Part shown: in pieces, positions 26,226 to 36,037 of the stretch
Numbering within the stretch: the stretch's first letter is position 1
How the letters are laid out: the number at the start of each line of letters is the position of its first letter
DNA from: Roseiarcus sp963761435
GTDB lineage: Bacteria; Pseudomonadota; Alphaproteobacteria; Rhizobiales; Beijerinckiaceae
Assembly: GCA_963761435.1 (NCBI GenBank)
Contig: CAVXHJ010000006.1
Location: forward strand, 62,001-126,000
Length of the DNA: 64,000 nt
Direction: 5' to 3'
Position numbers and translations under genes: made by a program
Notes under the pieces: model-generated
Seen by the model: the letters and a program-made list of their open reading frames with translations, nothing else
Databases searched by the model: none
Told to the model about the DNA's origin: nothing

Positions 26226-26509
26226 GAGTCCGCTGGTCTGCGGAATCGCTCGATGACCTTGCGGCGCTTCGCGCGTTCATCGCCTCGGAGAGTCCGGCGG
26301 GCGCGGTAAGGATCGCTCGTCGGATCAGTGAAATCGTCGCAACTACGCTCTCCGACAATCCCGAAATCGGACGGCAAGGACGTGTGCCCGGCACACGCGA
26401 ACTGGTCGTTGCCCGAACGCCCTTTCTTGTGGCGTATCGAGTGCGCGCCGACGCTATTGAGGTTGTGCGCATTCTGCATGGCGCCCAGCGCTGGCCGGAT
26501 CGGCTATAA
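26222..26509 (+). CDS. ParE/RelE-family toxin
   Basis: 95 residues. The RelE/ParE fold is seen in VRWSAESLDDLAALRAFI, NPEIGRQGRVPGTRELVV and the final strands FLVAYRVRADAIEVVRILHGAQRW. The terminal HGAQRWP matches the ParE/RelE subgroup. The target (gyrase or ribosome-bound mRNA) cannot be told by eye. It lies 16 bases upstream of trmD in the same orientation. Confidence 0.88.
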   Translation: MRVRWSAESLDDLAALRAFIASESPAGAVRIARRISEIVATTLSDNPEIGRQGRVPGTRELVVARTPFLVAYRVRADAIEVVRILHGAQRWPDRL

Positions 26510-26525
26510 GCCACCCGGAATCGAA

Positions 26526-27239
26526 ATGTTCGCCGCGACCGTCCTCACCCTCTTTCCCGCCATGTTTCCCGGGCCGCTTGGGCAGTCGCTCGCAGGAGAG
26601 GCTCTCGCGCGGGGCTTGTGGTCGCTGGAAGCGCGCGACATCCGCGAGCACGGGATCGGGCGCCATCGCGCCGTCGACGATACGCCGGCCGGCGGTGGAC
26701 CGGGGATGGTGATGCGCGCCGACGTCATCGCCGCGAGCCTCGACGCGGCGGCCCTGCCCGGCGACCCAAGGCCGCGCCTCATCATGAGCCCGCGCGGGGC
26801 GCCGTTCGTCCAGGCGCAGGCGCGCCAATGGGCGGCGGGGCCGGGGCTCGTGATCCTCTGCCCGCGCTTCGAGGGGGTGGACGAGCGGGTGATCGAGGCG
26901 CGGGGGCTCATCGAGGTCTCGGCCGGCGACTATGTGCTCTCCGGCGGCGACATCGCCGCGCTCGCGGTCATCGACGCCTGCGTCAGGCTCATTCCCGGCG
27001 TGATGGGGAAGGAGGAATCGGGCGAGGAGGAGAGCTTCGAGAACGGCCTGCTCGAATATCCCCACTACACAAGGCCGCGCGAGTGGGAGGGGCGGACGAT
27101 CCCCGACGTCCTGCTGTCCGGCGACCACGCCAAGATCGCCGAATGGCGGCGGCGCGAGGCGGAGCGGATTACGACGGCGCGAAGGCCGGATCTGGCGGCG
27201 GTCAAACCGACCATGCGGCGACCCGGCGAGCCCAGCTAG
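26526..27239 (+). CDS. trmD: tRNA (guanine-37-N1)-methyltransferase
   Basis: An essential SPOUT methyltransferase that makes m1G37 and prevents frameshifting. It has 237 residues. Motifs are DDTPAGGGPGMVMR, LCPRFEGVDERV and the knot segment DYVLSGGDIAALAVID. The ATG at 26526 is where the conserved N-terminus (LTLFPAMFPG) begins. The usual partner rplS does not follow, and the rimM-trmD pair is split by 1.4 kb of other genes. Confidence 0.96.
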   Translation: MFAATVLTLFPAMFPGPLGQSLAGEALARGLWSLEARDIREHGIGRHRAVDDTPAGGGPGMVMRADVIAASLDAAALPGDPRPRLIMSPRGAPFVQAQARQWAAGPGLVILCPRFEGVDERVIEARGLIEVSAGDYVLSGGDIAALAVIDACVRLIPGVMGKEESGEEESFENGLLEYPHYTRPREWEGRTIPDVLLSGDHAKIAEWRRREAERITTARRPDLAAVKPTMRRPGEPS

Positions 27240-27285
27240 GCCGGCCGCGTCCGGGATTTCGGCCAACCGAAGCTAGAACATTGTC

Positions 27286-27314
27286 TTGCGGAAAAGCAGG
27301 AGCTCTGCTATAAG
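27286..27314 (+). promoter_or_regulatory. Strong-looking promoter with no gene downstream on its strand
   Basis: TTGCGG (27286-27291), 17 bases, TATAAG (27309-27314). In related genomes rplS follows trmD and has its own promoter, so this may be a leftover. The region up to 27487 has no plus-strand gene; an AT-rich part lies at 27400-27470. Confidence 0.45.
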
Positions 27315-27487
27315 AATTCTTGGTCCCGGGGCCGTCAGGTCGAAGCGGCCGGTGGCGTCTGGATGGCTTCGTCGCTCCTCGCCATGATATTCTGCCGAAA
27401 TGCAATTTGCTTTTGCGGAAACTGACAAAAAAGAGATGTTAAGGCATTGAAATCATTGAATCGCGTGACAGTATTGCACGCCGCAGA

Positions 27488-28370
27488 TCACCGCGTCGGC
27501 ACCGGGTGCTCGCCGCGGTAGTCGTAGAAGCCGCGCTGGGTCTTGCGGCCGAGCCAGCCGGCCTCGACGTATTTCACCAGCAGTGGGCACGGGCGGTATT
27601 TCGAATCCGCGAGCCCCTCGTGCAGCACCTGCATGACGGCGAGACACGTGTCGAGGCCGATGAAGTCGGCGAGCTGCAGCGGGCCCATCGGATGGTTGGC
27701 GCCGAGGCGCATCGCGGTGTCGATCGCCTCGACCGAGCCCACGCCCTCGTAGAGCGTATAGACCGCCTCGTTGATCATCGGCAGGAGAATGCGGTTGACG
27801 ATGAAGGCGGGGAAATCCTCGGACATCGTCGCCGTCTTGCCGAGCCGGGTGACGAAGGCCTTGGCCGCCTCGAACGTGTCGTCCTTGGTGGCGATGCCCC
27901 GGATCAGCTCGACGAGCTGCATGCGCGGCACCGGGTTCATGAAGTGGATGCCGATGAACCGCTCGGGATTGGACGTCACCGAAGCAAGCCGCGTGATCGA
28001 GATCGAGGAGGTGTTGGAGGCGACGATGGCGTCGGGCTTCAGGAACGAGCGCAGCGCGATGAAGATCTTGCGCTTCACCTCCTCGTTCTCGGAAGCCGCC
28101 TCGATCACCAGATCGCAATCGCCGACCTTGTCGAGGGTGGGCGGCCACGTGGATGCGCTCGAGGATCGCCTTGCGCTCGGCTTCGTCCATCTGCCCCTTC
28201 GACACCTGGCGCGACAGGTGGCCGTTGATGGTCGCGAGCGCGGCGTTGATCCGCTCCCCGGCGACGTCGTTGATGGAGACGTTCAGTCCGGCCTGGGCCG
28301 CAACCTCGGCGATGCCGGCGCCCATCTGACCCGCGCCGATGACGCCGACCGTCTCGATGTTGAGTGTCAT
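27488..28370 (-). pseudogene. hbd: 3-hydroxybutyryl-CoA dehydrogenase, frameshifted by one base
   Basis: Oxidises or reduces 3-hydroxyacyl-CoA with NAD(P) in butyrate, PHB or fatty acid metabolism. The N-terminal Rossmann part has GVIGAGQMGAGIAEVAAQAG. After ERIHVAA the frame breaks, and the rest (TLDKVGDCDLVIEAASENEE, SNTSSISITRL, HFMNPVPRMQLVE) reads in the next frame to 27488. Removing one G near 28139-28141 restores 293 residues, the standard length. The gene follows etfB and etfA as in most Rhizobiales. Confidence 0.9.
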
Positions 28371-28471
28371 ATTCCTGTCCAGCAAACGTCCCGCGCAGAC
28401 CTGCGATCATAGACGAGCAGCGACAGGGGTCCAGTCGGCGCGCCGCGCTTTTTCATAAGTTCAGCCGGACC

Positions 28472-29416
28472 TTAGCGCCCAATCTTGCCGAGCTCCGCCG
28501 CAAGCTCGGGAAGCGCGGTATAGAGATCGGCGACGAGGCCATAATCGGCCACCTGGAAGATCGGGGCCTCCTCGTCCTTGTTGATGGCGACGATCACCTT
28601 CGAATCCTTCATCCCCGCCAGATGCTGGATCGCCCCCGATATGCCGACCGCGATATAGAGATCCGGCGCCACGACCTTGCCGGTCTGGCCGACCTGCCAG
28701 TCGTTGGGCGCGTAGCCCGCGTCGACCGCGGCGCGCGAAGCGCCCATCGCCGCGCCGAGCTTGTCGGCGACCGGCTCGATATAGGTCTTGAAGTTCTCGG
28801 CCTTCTGCATCGCCCGGCCGCCGGAGATGATGATCTTGGCCGAGGTCAATTCCGGCCGGTCGGACTTGGCGAGCGCGTCGCCGACGAACGACGACACCGC
28901 CGGGTCGGCGACGGCCGCGACCGGCTCAACCGGCGCCGAGCCGCCCTCGCCGGTGGCGGCGAAGGAGGCGGTGCGCACCGTGACGACGATCTTCGGGTCG
29001 GTCGATTCGACGGTCTGGATTGCGTTGCCGGCGTAGATCGGCCGCTCGAAGGTCTTGGGGCCGAGCACCTTGGTGATGTCGGAAATCTGCATCACGTCAA
29101 GGAGGGCGGCGACGCGCGGCATGACATTCTTGGCGCTCGCGGTCGAGGGCGCGACGATCGCGTCGTAGCCGGGAGCGAGCGAAACGATCAGCGCCGCCAG
29201 CGGCTCCGCGAGGCCGTGCGCGTACAGGGGATCGTCGGCGACAAGCACCTTCGCCACGCCCTTGAGCTTGGCGGCGCTCGCCGCGGCGGCGCCGACGTCC
29301 TTGCCCGCCACCAGCGCGTCGACCGGACCTCCGAGCTCGAGCGCGGCGGTGAGCGCGCGCGCGGTCGCATCGTTCAATTGTCCGCCCGCGACTTCGGCCA
29401 GAAGGAGGGTCGCCAT
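28472..29416 (-). CDS. etfA: Electron transfer flavoprotein, alpha subunit
   Basis: 314 residues. The FAD-carrying subunit, passing electrons from acyl-CoA dehydrogenases to ETF-ubiquinone oxidoreductase. The C-terminal FAD domain has SGGRAMQKAENF, LGAAMGASRAAVDAG, GQTGKVVAPDLYIAVGISG and VAINKDEEAPIFQVADYG. It starts two bases after the etfB stop. Confidence 0.96.
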   Translation of the reverse strand: MATLLLAEVAGGQLNDATARALTAALELGGPVDALVAGKDVGAAAASAAKLKGVAKVLVADDPLYAHGLAEPLAALIVSLAPGYDAIVAPSTASAKNVMPRVAALLDVMQISDITKVLGPKTFERPIYAGNAIQTVESTDPKIVVTVRTASFAATGEGGSAPVEPVAAVADPAVSSFVGDALAKSDRPELTSAKIIISGGRAMQKAENFKTYIEPVADKLGAAMGASRAAVDAGYAPNDWQVGQTGKVVAPDLYIAVGISGAIQHLAGMKDSKVIVAINKDEEAPIFQVADYGLVADLYTALPELAAELGKIGR

Positions 29417-29418
29417 CG

Positions 29419-30169
29419 TCAGATCACCCCGGCTTCGTCATGCAGCTTGGCGACCAGCTCCGCCACCGACTTGACCTTCACGCCCGCCTTCCGGCCGCCC
29501 GGCTCGGCGGTCTTCAAGACCTTGAGCCGGGGCGAAACATCGACCCCGTAGTCGGCCGGCGTCTTCTCGTCGATCGGCTTCTTCTTCGCCTTCATGATGT
29601 TGGGGAGAGAGGCGTAGCGCGGCTCGTTCAGCCGCAAATCGGTGGTGACGATCGCCGGCAGCTTCAGGGAGACAGTCTGCATGCCGCCGTCGACTTCGCG
29701 CGTGACCTCGACCTTGCCATCGCCGACGACGACTTTCGAGGCGAACGTCCCCTGGCCCCAGCCGGTCAGCGCCGCGAGCATCTGCCCGGTCTGGTTCGAA
29801 GTCGTCGTCGATCGCCTGCTTGCCCATGATGACGAGGCCGGGCTGTTCGGCGTCGACGACGCCCTTGAGGAGCTTGGCGACGGCGAGCGGTTCGGTGAGC
29901 GCGTCAGTCTTGATCAGGACGCCGCGATCGGCGCCCATGGCGAGCGCGGTGCGGATGGTTTCGCTCGCCTGCGCCGGGCCGATCGAGACGACGATCACTT
30001 CGGTCGCCTTGCCTGCCTCCTTCTGCCTGAGCGCCTCCTCGACCGCGATCTCGTCGAACGGATTCATCGACATCTTGACGTTGGCGAGCTCGACCCCCGA
30101 GCCGTCGGACTTGAGGCGAATCTTGATGTTGTAGTCGACGACCCGCTTGACGGGCACGAGAATCTTCAT
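29419..30169 (-). pseudogene. etfB: Electron transfer flavoprotein, beta subunit, frameshifted by one base
   Basis: Partner of EtfA, carrying AMP. MKILVPVKRVVDYNIKIR opens the protein, and VKMSMNPFDEIAVEEALR is the signature. After GKQAIDDD the frame changes; the rest continues as NQTGQMLAALTGW, EVTREVDGGMQTV and NIMKAKKKPI to the stop at 29419. One A too many near 29799-29800 (T on the coding strand) explains it. The repaired protein has 249 residues, the family norm. A true null would disable beta-oxidation, so an error is likelier. Confidence 0.92.
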
Positions 30170-30549
30170 GGGCGGCGGAACTCCCGACGAACCTTGCGTT
30201 CGCTCGAAGCCGTTCGAGGCCGAAATCCCTAATCTCGGGTCTGGCGCAAGTCAAACGCGTGAGGATCGGTTTCCTCCGACGCGCCGGCGCTGAGACCGTC
30301 AGTCCAAAATGGCGTCAGCGCATGCTCAGAAGATATGCAAAAACCCAAACAATTCCGGCCCGCAGCGGATTTCTTGCGGTGAATGGCCGGCGCCGCCCAG
30401 TCGGCCGAAATAGAATCTCTCCCCGCTCGCCGCCACGCAATTGACAGAAGGGAAATTCTGACGCCAAGTCGAAAAACGACGGGCCGGCAGCAGAACAACG
30501 GCCGATCGTTGTCTGGGGAAGGGCGCACTCTATAGAGGAATATTGTCAG
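30170..30549. other. Divergent control region, etfB and ABC importer
   Basis: No gene seen. A possible promoter TTGTCT (30509)-16-TATAGA lies very near the importer start but overlaps its ribosome site (AGAGGA), so it is doubtful. AATTGACAG near 30439 is an alternative -35. Confidence 0.35.
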
Positions 30550-32139
30550 ATGAGCGAACTGGATTACTGGAACGGGCGCCTGCTCAAGGGAGCGATCTCG
30601 CGCCGCGAGTTCATGGGTCGCGCCGCCGCTCTCGGCGCCTCGACCGTCGCGATTTCAACCATGCTCGCCAGCGCGGACGCGCGTGCAGACGAAACGCCGA
30701 AAAAAGGCGGCGTGCTGAGGCTCGGCCTTGGCGGCGGCAGCACCACCGACAGCGTCGACATTACGACCTACATCGACTCGGTGATGATCGATGTCGGGCC
30801 GGGCCTGTTCAACGGCATCGTCGAATGGGGCCAGGACGGCAAACCGCATCCGCAACTCGCCGAGAGCTTCGAGCCGACAAACGGCGCGAAGGACTGGATC
30901 TTCAACCTGCGGAAAGGAATCAAGTTCTCGAACGGCCAGGAGTTCACCGCCGACGACGCCATCTATTCGCTCAACCTGCATCGGGGCGACAGCAAGTCCG
31001 GCGGCGCAGCATCGTTGAAGCCGGTCACAGACGTCAAGAAGCTCGACAAGTACCAGATCCAGATTTCGCTCGCGGCGGCCGACGCCGACCTGCCCTACGC
31101 TCTGACCGACTACCACATCCTGATGGTGCCGGACGGCTTCAAGGATTGGTCCAAACCCGTCGGGACCGGCGCATTCTCGCTCGATAAATTTGATCCGGGC
31201 GTACGGGTCTCGCTCAAGAAAACCCGTGACTACTGGAAGCCAGACCGCGGCTGGCTCGACGGCGTCGAGGTCACGGTCATCAACGATGGTTCGGCGCGCC
31301 TCAACGCGCTGATCTCCGGCCAGATCGACGCCATCAACCGCGTCGACCACAAGGCGGTCGCGCTGTTATCGAAGACGCCCAAGATCCAGATCGTGCGCGC
31401 ACCGGGCGGATGGCACGCGGTGATCGCGATGCAATGCGACAAGGCCCCCTACGACAATCCCGACATCCGGATGGCGCTGAAAGAGGCGACCGACCGCGAA
31501 CAGATCCTGAAAGCCCTGTTCAGCGGCTACGGGACGCTGGGCAATGATCATCCGATTTCGCCCACCGATCCCTATTTCAACAGTGAACTGCCGCAACGCA
31601 AATACGATCCCGAAAAGGCCGCGTTCTATCTGAAGAAGTCGGGCATCGCCGATCCGAAGATTCTGCTGCAGGCCTCGGACGCGGCGTTCAACGGCGCGGT
31701 CGACGAAGGCGCGCTTCTCCAGGCCAGCGCCGCCAAGGCGGGGATCAAGGTCGACCTGAAGAAGGAGCCGGCGGACGGCTTCTGGGACAACGTCTGGCTC
31801 AAAGGGGCGTTCGTCTCGAGCTATTGGGGCGGCCGCGCCGCGGCGACGCAGATGCTTTCGGTCGCCTACGAGGCCAATGCGACCTGGAATGAAACGCACT
31901 GGAACAACGCGACGTTCGAGAAGCTGCTCTCCGATGCCCGCAGCGAGACGGACGAAGCCAAGCGCAAGCCCTACATCTGGGAAATGCAGAAGATGCTGCA
32001 CGAGCAGGGCGGCGCCATCATCCCCGTCTTCCGGGACTGGCTCGACGCGCATAACGAGAAAGTCGGCGGCCACACGCCGCATGGCGGGTTCGACATGGAC
32101 AACTCCATGATCATGGAGAAAGCCTGGCTTAAAACCTGA
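30550..32139 (+). CDS. ABC importer substrate-binding protein (peptide/nickel family 5)
   Basis: 529 residues. Periplasmic binding protein of a DppA/OppA-like system. A twin-arginine signal is visible (SRREFMGRAAALGASTVAI, about 17-35), so it is probably exported folded. SBP_bac_5 motifs include FNLRKGIKFSNGQEFTADDA and GTGAFSLDKFDPG. Ligand could be di- or oligopeptides, or another small solute; the sequence does not decide. Permeases and ATPase follow after a 203-base gap in which I see no gene. Confidence 0.88.
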   Translation: MSELDYWNGRLLKGAISRREFMGRAAALGASTVAISTMLASADARADETPKKGGVLRLGLGGGSTTDSVDITTYIDSVMIDVGPGLFNGIVEWGQDGKPHPQLAESFEPTNGAKDWIFNLRKGIKFSNGQEFTADDAIYSLNLHRGDSKSGGAASLKPVTDVKKLDKYQIQISLAAADADLPYALTDYHILMVPDGFKDWSKPVGTGAFSLDKFDPGVRVSLKKTRDYWKPDRGWLDGVEVTVINDGSARLNALISGQIDAINRVDHKAVALLSKTPKIQIVRAPGGWHAVIAMQCDKAPYDNPDIRMALKEATDREQILKALFSGYGTLGNDHPISPTDPYFNSELPQRKYDPEKAAFYLKKSGIADPKILLQASDAAFNGAVDEGALLQASAAKAGIKVDLKKEPADGFWDNVWLKGAFVSSYWGGRAAATQMLSVAYEANATWNETHWNNATFEKLLSDARSETDEAKRKPYIWEMQKMLHEQGGAIIPVFRDWLDAHNEKVGGHTPHGGFDMDNSMIMEKAWLKT

Positions 32140-32342
32140 CCGCACCCGGCCGCGTCCGCCATCGTGGCGGGCGCGGTTCGGACTGGCAGGGCCGCCGGCG
32201 GCGCAGCCGACCGGGGCCGCGCGCCAAGCGGAGCGGTCGTACAGGGAGAGACCGGCGAAGGACGGACATCATTGAGCACTGGGGACTTAAGATCGGCAGG
32301 GGAGTTCCAACGAGCCTAGGGTGAAGTGAGGGGACAGGCGTT

Positions 32343-33290
32343 GTGTTGAATCTCATTCTCCAGCGGTTCGGGCTTGGCGTTCTCACGCTGTTCGCCGCAT
32401 CGGTTCTCATCTTCATCGGCACCGAGATTTTGCCGGGCGATCTCGCTTCGGCGATCCTGCAGAACTCCGCGACGCCGGAGAGCCTGGCCAAGCTGCGCCT
32501 CGACCTCGGCCTCGACCGGCCGGCGATCCTGAGATTCTTCGACTGGCTGTTCGGGGCGCTGCGCGGCGATTTCGGCCATTCGCTCGCCAATGGCCGCGAC
32601 GTGCTGACCGAAATCGCGCCGCGCTTCGCCAATACGATGTTTCTCGCCGCCTATGCGGCGGTGGTCGCGGTGCCGCTCGCGATCGGCCTCGGGCTCCTGG
32701 CGGCGATCCGGCAAGGCGGCGTCTTCGACCGCCTGGTCAACCTCTTCACCCTGATGACGATCTCGGTGCCGGAATATTTCCTCGCCTATCTTCTCATCAA
32801 ATATGTCGCGGTCGATCTCGGCTGGTTCCCCTCGCTCGCCAATGTGACGCCGGAAACGAGCTTCGTCGACCGCCTCTACTATGCGTTCCTGCCGATGCTG
32901 ACGCTGGTCCTGGTCATCGTCGCCCATATGATGCGCATGACGCGAGCCTCCGTGCTCTCGGTGATGGCCAGTCCCTATATCGAAATGGCGATCCTCAAGG
33001 GCCTGAGAAAGTCGCGCATCGTCGTGCGCCACGCCCTGCCGAACGCGCTCGCGCCGATCATCTCGGTCGTCGCGCTCAATCTCGCCTATCTCATCGTCGG
33101 CGTGGTCGTGGTCGAGACGGTGTTCGTCTATCCCGGCCTCGGCCAGCTCATGGTCGACGAAGTCTCGAAGCACGACGTGCCCGTGGTCCAGGCCTGCGGG
33201 CTCATCTTCGCCGCCACCTTCATCCTTTTGAACATGACCGCCGACATTCTCGCCATTCTGTCCAACCCGCGGCTTCGCCAGCCGCGCTGA
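32343..33290 (+). CDS. ABC importer permease (DppB type)
   Basis: 315 residues, with about six membrane helices, starting LNLILQRFGLGVLTLFAA. The EAA-like loop before the last helices reads FIEMAILKGLRKSRIV-type (here YIEMAILKGLRKSRIV) with HALPNALAPI after it, the contact to the ATPase. The start is a GTG at 32343 with AGGGGA upstream; a TTG follows at once. First of two permeases. Confidence 0.92.
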   Translation: MLNLILQRFGLGVLTLFAASVLIFIGTEILPGDLASAILQNSATPESLAKLRLDLGLDRPAILRFFDWLFGALRGDFGHSLANGRDVLTEIAPRFANTMFLAAYAAVVAVPLAIGLGLLAAIRQGGVFDRLVNLFTLMTISVPEYFLAYLLIKYVAVDLGWFPSLANVTPETSFVDRLYYAFLPMLTLVLVIVAHMMRMTRASVLSVMASPYIEMAILKGLRKSRIVVRHALPNALAPIISVVALNLAYLIVGVVVVETVFVYPGLGQLMVDEVSKHDVPVVQACGLIFAATFILLNMTADILAILSNPRLRQPR

Positions 33291-33326
33291 CCAGGGGCCC
33301 CCGGGCGCGAGCAAAGAAAGACCGTT

Positions 33327-34154
33327 ATGCGTATCCGCGGCTATAAAGTGAGCGTCACCGCGCAGATCGGCATCGTCATCGTCGTGATCAACCTGCTCGT
33401 CGCCCTGTTCGCGCCGCTCATCGCGCCTTTCGATCAGGCGACGCCGGTCGGCGACGCCTGGGCCGATCCGGACGCCCAGCATTGGCTCGGCCTCGACAAC
33501 CTCGGCCGCGACATCCTGAGCCGCCTCATCTACGGCGCCCGCATGTCGATCGGCCTGTCGCTGGTCATCACCGCGCTCTCCTTCCTCATCGGCGTCATCT
33601 CAGGCTTCGCCGCCGCGGTCGCCGGGGGCTGGATCGATCAGGCGCTGTCGCGCCTCGTGGACCTCCTTCTGTCGATGCCGACGCTCATCTTCGCCTTCGT
33701 CATCCTCTCGGTGCTCGGCTCCGCCCTGCCGGTGCTGATCCTCACCATCGCCATTCTCGATTCGACGAAGGTCTTTCGCCTCGCGCGATCGGTCGCTGTG
33801 AACATCGTGAGCCTCGAATTCGTCGAAGCGGCGCGCCTGCGCGGCGAGGGATGGTGGTGGATCGTCACCCGCGAGGTTCTGCCCAACGCGATTCCCCCGC
33901 TGACCGCCGAGTTCGGCTTGCGTTTCTGCTTCACTTTCCTCTTCATCGCCGCGCTGAGCTTTCTCGGGCTCGGCGTGCAGCCGCCCGATGCGGACTGGGG
34001 AAGCATGGTCAAGGACTACCGCGACATGATCAATTTCGGCTCGGCCGCGCCGCTTTATCCCGCAGCGGCGATCGCGATCCTGACCATCGGCGTCAACTTC
34101 ATCGTCGATTGGATGCTCTCGATCCATTCCAGGGGCCAGGGAGAAGGCGCGTGA
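33327..34154 (+). CDS. ABC importer permease (DppC type)
   Basis: 275 residues. NLGRDILSRLIYGARMSI near the N-terminus is typical of DppC. The EAA loop is FVEAARLRGEGWWWIVTREVLPNA. The ending GVQPPDADWGSMVKDYRD is also characteristic. Its stop overlaps the ATPase start by four bases (GTGA), so the two are coupled. Confidence 0.93.
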   Translation: MRIRGYKVSVTAQIGIVIVVINLLVALFAPLIAPFDQATPVGDAWADPDAQHWLGLDNLGRDILSRLIYGARMSIGLSLVITALSFLIGVISGFAAAVAGGWIDQALSRLVDLLLSMPTLIFAFVILSVLGSALPVLILTIAILDSTKVFRLARSVAVNIVSLEFVEAARLRGEGWWWIVTREVLPNAIPPLTAEFGLRFCFTFLFIAALSFLGLGVQPPDADWGSMVKDYRDMINFGSAAPLYPAAAIAILTIGVNFIVDWMLSIHSRGQGEGA

Positions 34155-35840
34155 CCCAGCAGTCCAAGGACGCTCCCCGACCCAACGACAATTCCGTCAT
34201 CCTCGACGTGCGCGGCATGCGCGTCGCGGTGCGCACGGATTCCGGCGACGGACCGGTGCTGGTCGACGACGTGTCGCTGCAGCTGAGGCGCGGCGAAGTG
34301 ATCGGCCTCATCGGCGAATCCGGCGCCGGCAAGTCGACCATCGGCCTCGCCTCGATGGGCTACACGCGCCGCGACTGCCACATCGTCGGCGGCAACATCA
34401 TCTTCGGCGACACCGACATCCGCGCCATCACGCTCGATGAGCGGCGGGCGCTGCGCGGGCCGAAGATCGCCTATATCGCCCAGAGCGCGGCGGCCTCGTT
34501 CAACCCCGCCCATACGCTGATGGAGCAGGTCTGCGAGGCCTCGGTCAGGCATGGCGTGCTGTCGCGCGCGGAGGCCAGGGCGGAGGCGGTGAGCCTCTTC
34601 AGGCAGCTCGACCTCCCGAGCCCCGAGACGATCGGCGCGCGCTATCCCCACCAGGTGTCCGGCGGCCAGCTTCAGCGGGTGATGGCGGCGATGGCGATGG
34701 TCGCCAAGCCCGACATCCTCATCTTCGACGAGCCGACCACCGCGCTCGACGTCACGACGCAGGTCGAGTGCCTCGCCGCCTTCCGCAAGCTCATCCGCGA
34801 GCATGGCACCGCGGCGCTCTACATCACCCACGACCTCGCCGTCGTCGCCCAGATCGCCGACCGGATCATGGTGCTGAGGCGCGGCAAGATGGTCGAATTC
34901 GGCGATTCGCGGCAGATCCTGCAGCAGCCGAAGGAGGAATACACCCGCCGTCTGGTGACCGAGCGCGTCGCCGGCCACAATTTCGTCGACGCGAACATCG
35001 CCGCGCAGATTCCAATCCTCGCCATCGACCACGTCAGCGCCAACTATCCCGGCAAGCCCAAGGTCATCGACGACGTGAGCCTTGAAGTCCGCAAGGGCGA
35101 TACGGTGGCGGTGGTCGGGGAGTCGGGCTCGGGCAAGTCAACCCTGGCCCGGGTCGTGACCGGGCTCCTGCCGCGCATCGAAGGCGACGTGCGCTTCAAC
35201 GGCGCGAGCCTGCCGCCCCGCCTCAAGGACCGCGCCAAGGACCAGCTGCGCCGGGTGCAGATGATCTACCAGATGCCGGACGTCGCGCTCAATCCGCAGC
35301 ACACCCTGCTCGAGACAATCGGCAGGCCGGTTGCGTTCTATTTCAACCGCTCGCGCGAGGAAGTGCGCGCCCGCGTGGCGGAACTGCTGCGGCAAATGGA
35401 CCTGCCGGATTCGTTCATCACCCGCAAAACCAGCGAATTGTCCGGCGGGCAGAAGCAGCGCGTCTCGATCGCCCGCGCGCTCGCCGCCGAACCCGATTTG
35501 ATCATCTGCGACGAAGTGACGTCGGCGCTCGACCAGCTCGTCGGCGAAGAGATCCTCCGCCTCCTGAAAAAGCTGCAGGACGACCTCGGCGTCGCCTATC
35601 TCTTCATCACCCACGACCTCGGCACGGTGAAGCGAATCGCCAATAAGGTCGCGGTGATGCTGAAGGGCAAGGTGGTGGCGAGCGGGCGATACGGCGTCCG
35701 TGTTCGCGCCGCCCTATCATCCCTATACCGAATTGCTTCTGTCTTCGGTGCCCGAAATGCGGCCGGAGTGGCTGGACGAGGTTCTCGCCGCCCGCGCGAC
35801 CGGCGCGGCGACGACTTCGGCGCTGCTCAGGGCGCCCTGA
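34151..35840 (+). pseudogene. ABC importer ATPase with two fused nucleotide-binding domains, frameshifted near its end
   Basis: A DppD-DppF fusion. Domain 1 has Walker A GESGAGKST, signature VSGGQLQRV and Walker B LIFDEPTTALD; domain 2 has GESGSGKST, LSGGQKQRV and LIICDEVTSALD. After GKVVASG the frame is lost, and the true end (DTASVFAPPYHPYTELLLSS, to LLRAP) reads in the next frame and stops at 35840. One extra G in the run at 35694-35696 accounts for it; repaired length is 562. As it stands the frame runs on into ptsP, giving a false 1,600-residue fusion. Domain 2 carries DEVTSALD instead of DEPTSALD, as in some fused transporters. Confidence 0.88.
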
Positions 35841-36037
35841 ACGGGCCGGCCGGCGGCCGCCCGAACCGCGCTCTTCCGCGCGCCCTTGCCGCGCCCGCAT
35901 TTCGTTTCTATACCGCCTCCAAGCCAAGCGACGATACGGGCGGGAAGCGCATTCGGGGGCGATTTTCCGCCCGGCGTGATCATTGCATGGTTCAGTCGGC
36001 CTACCCGATCGGCCGAGGACGGAACAGGACGTTTTTG

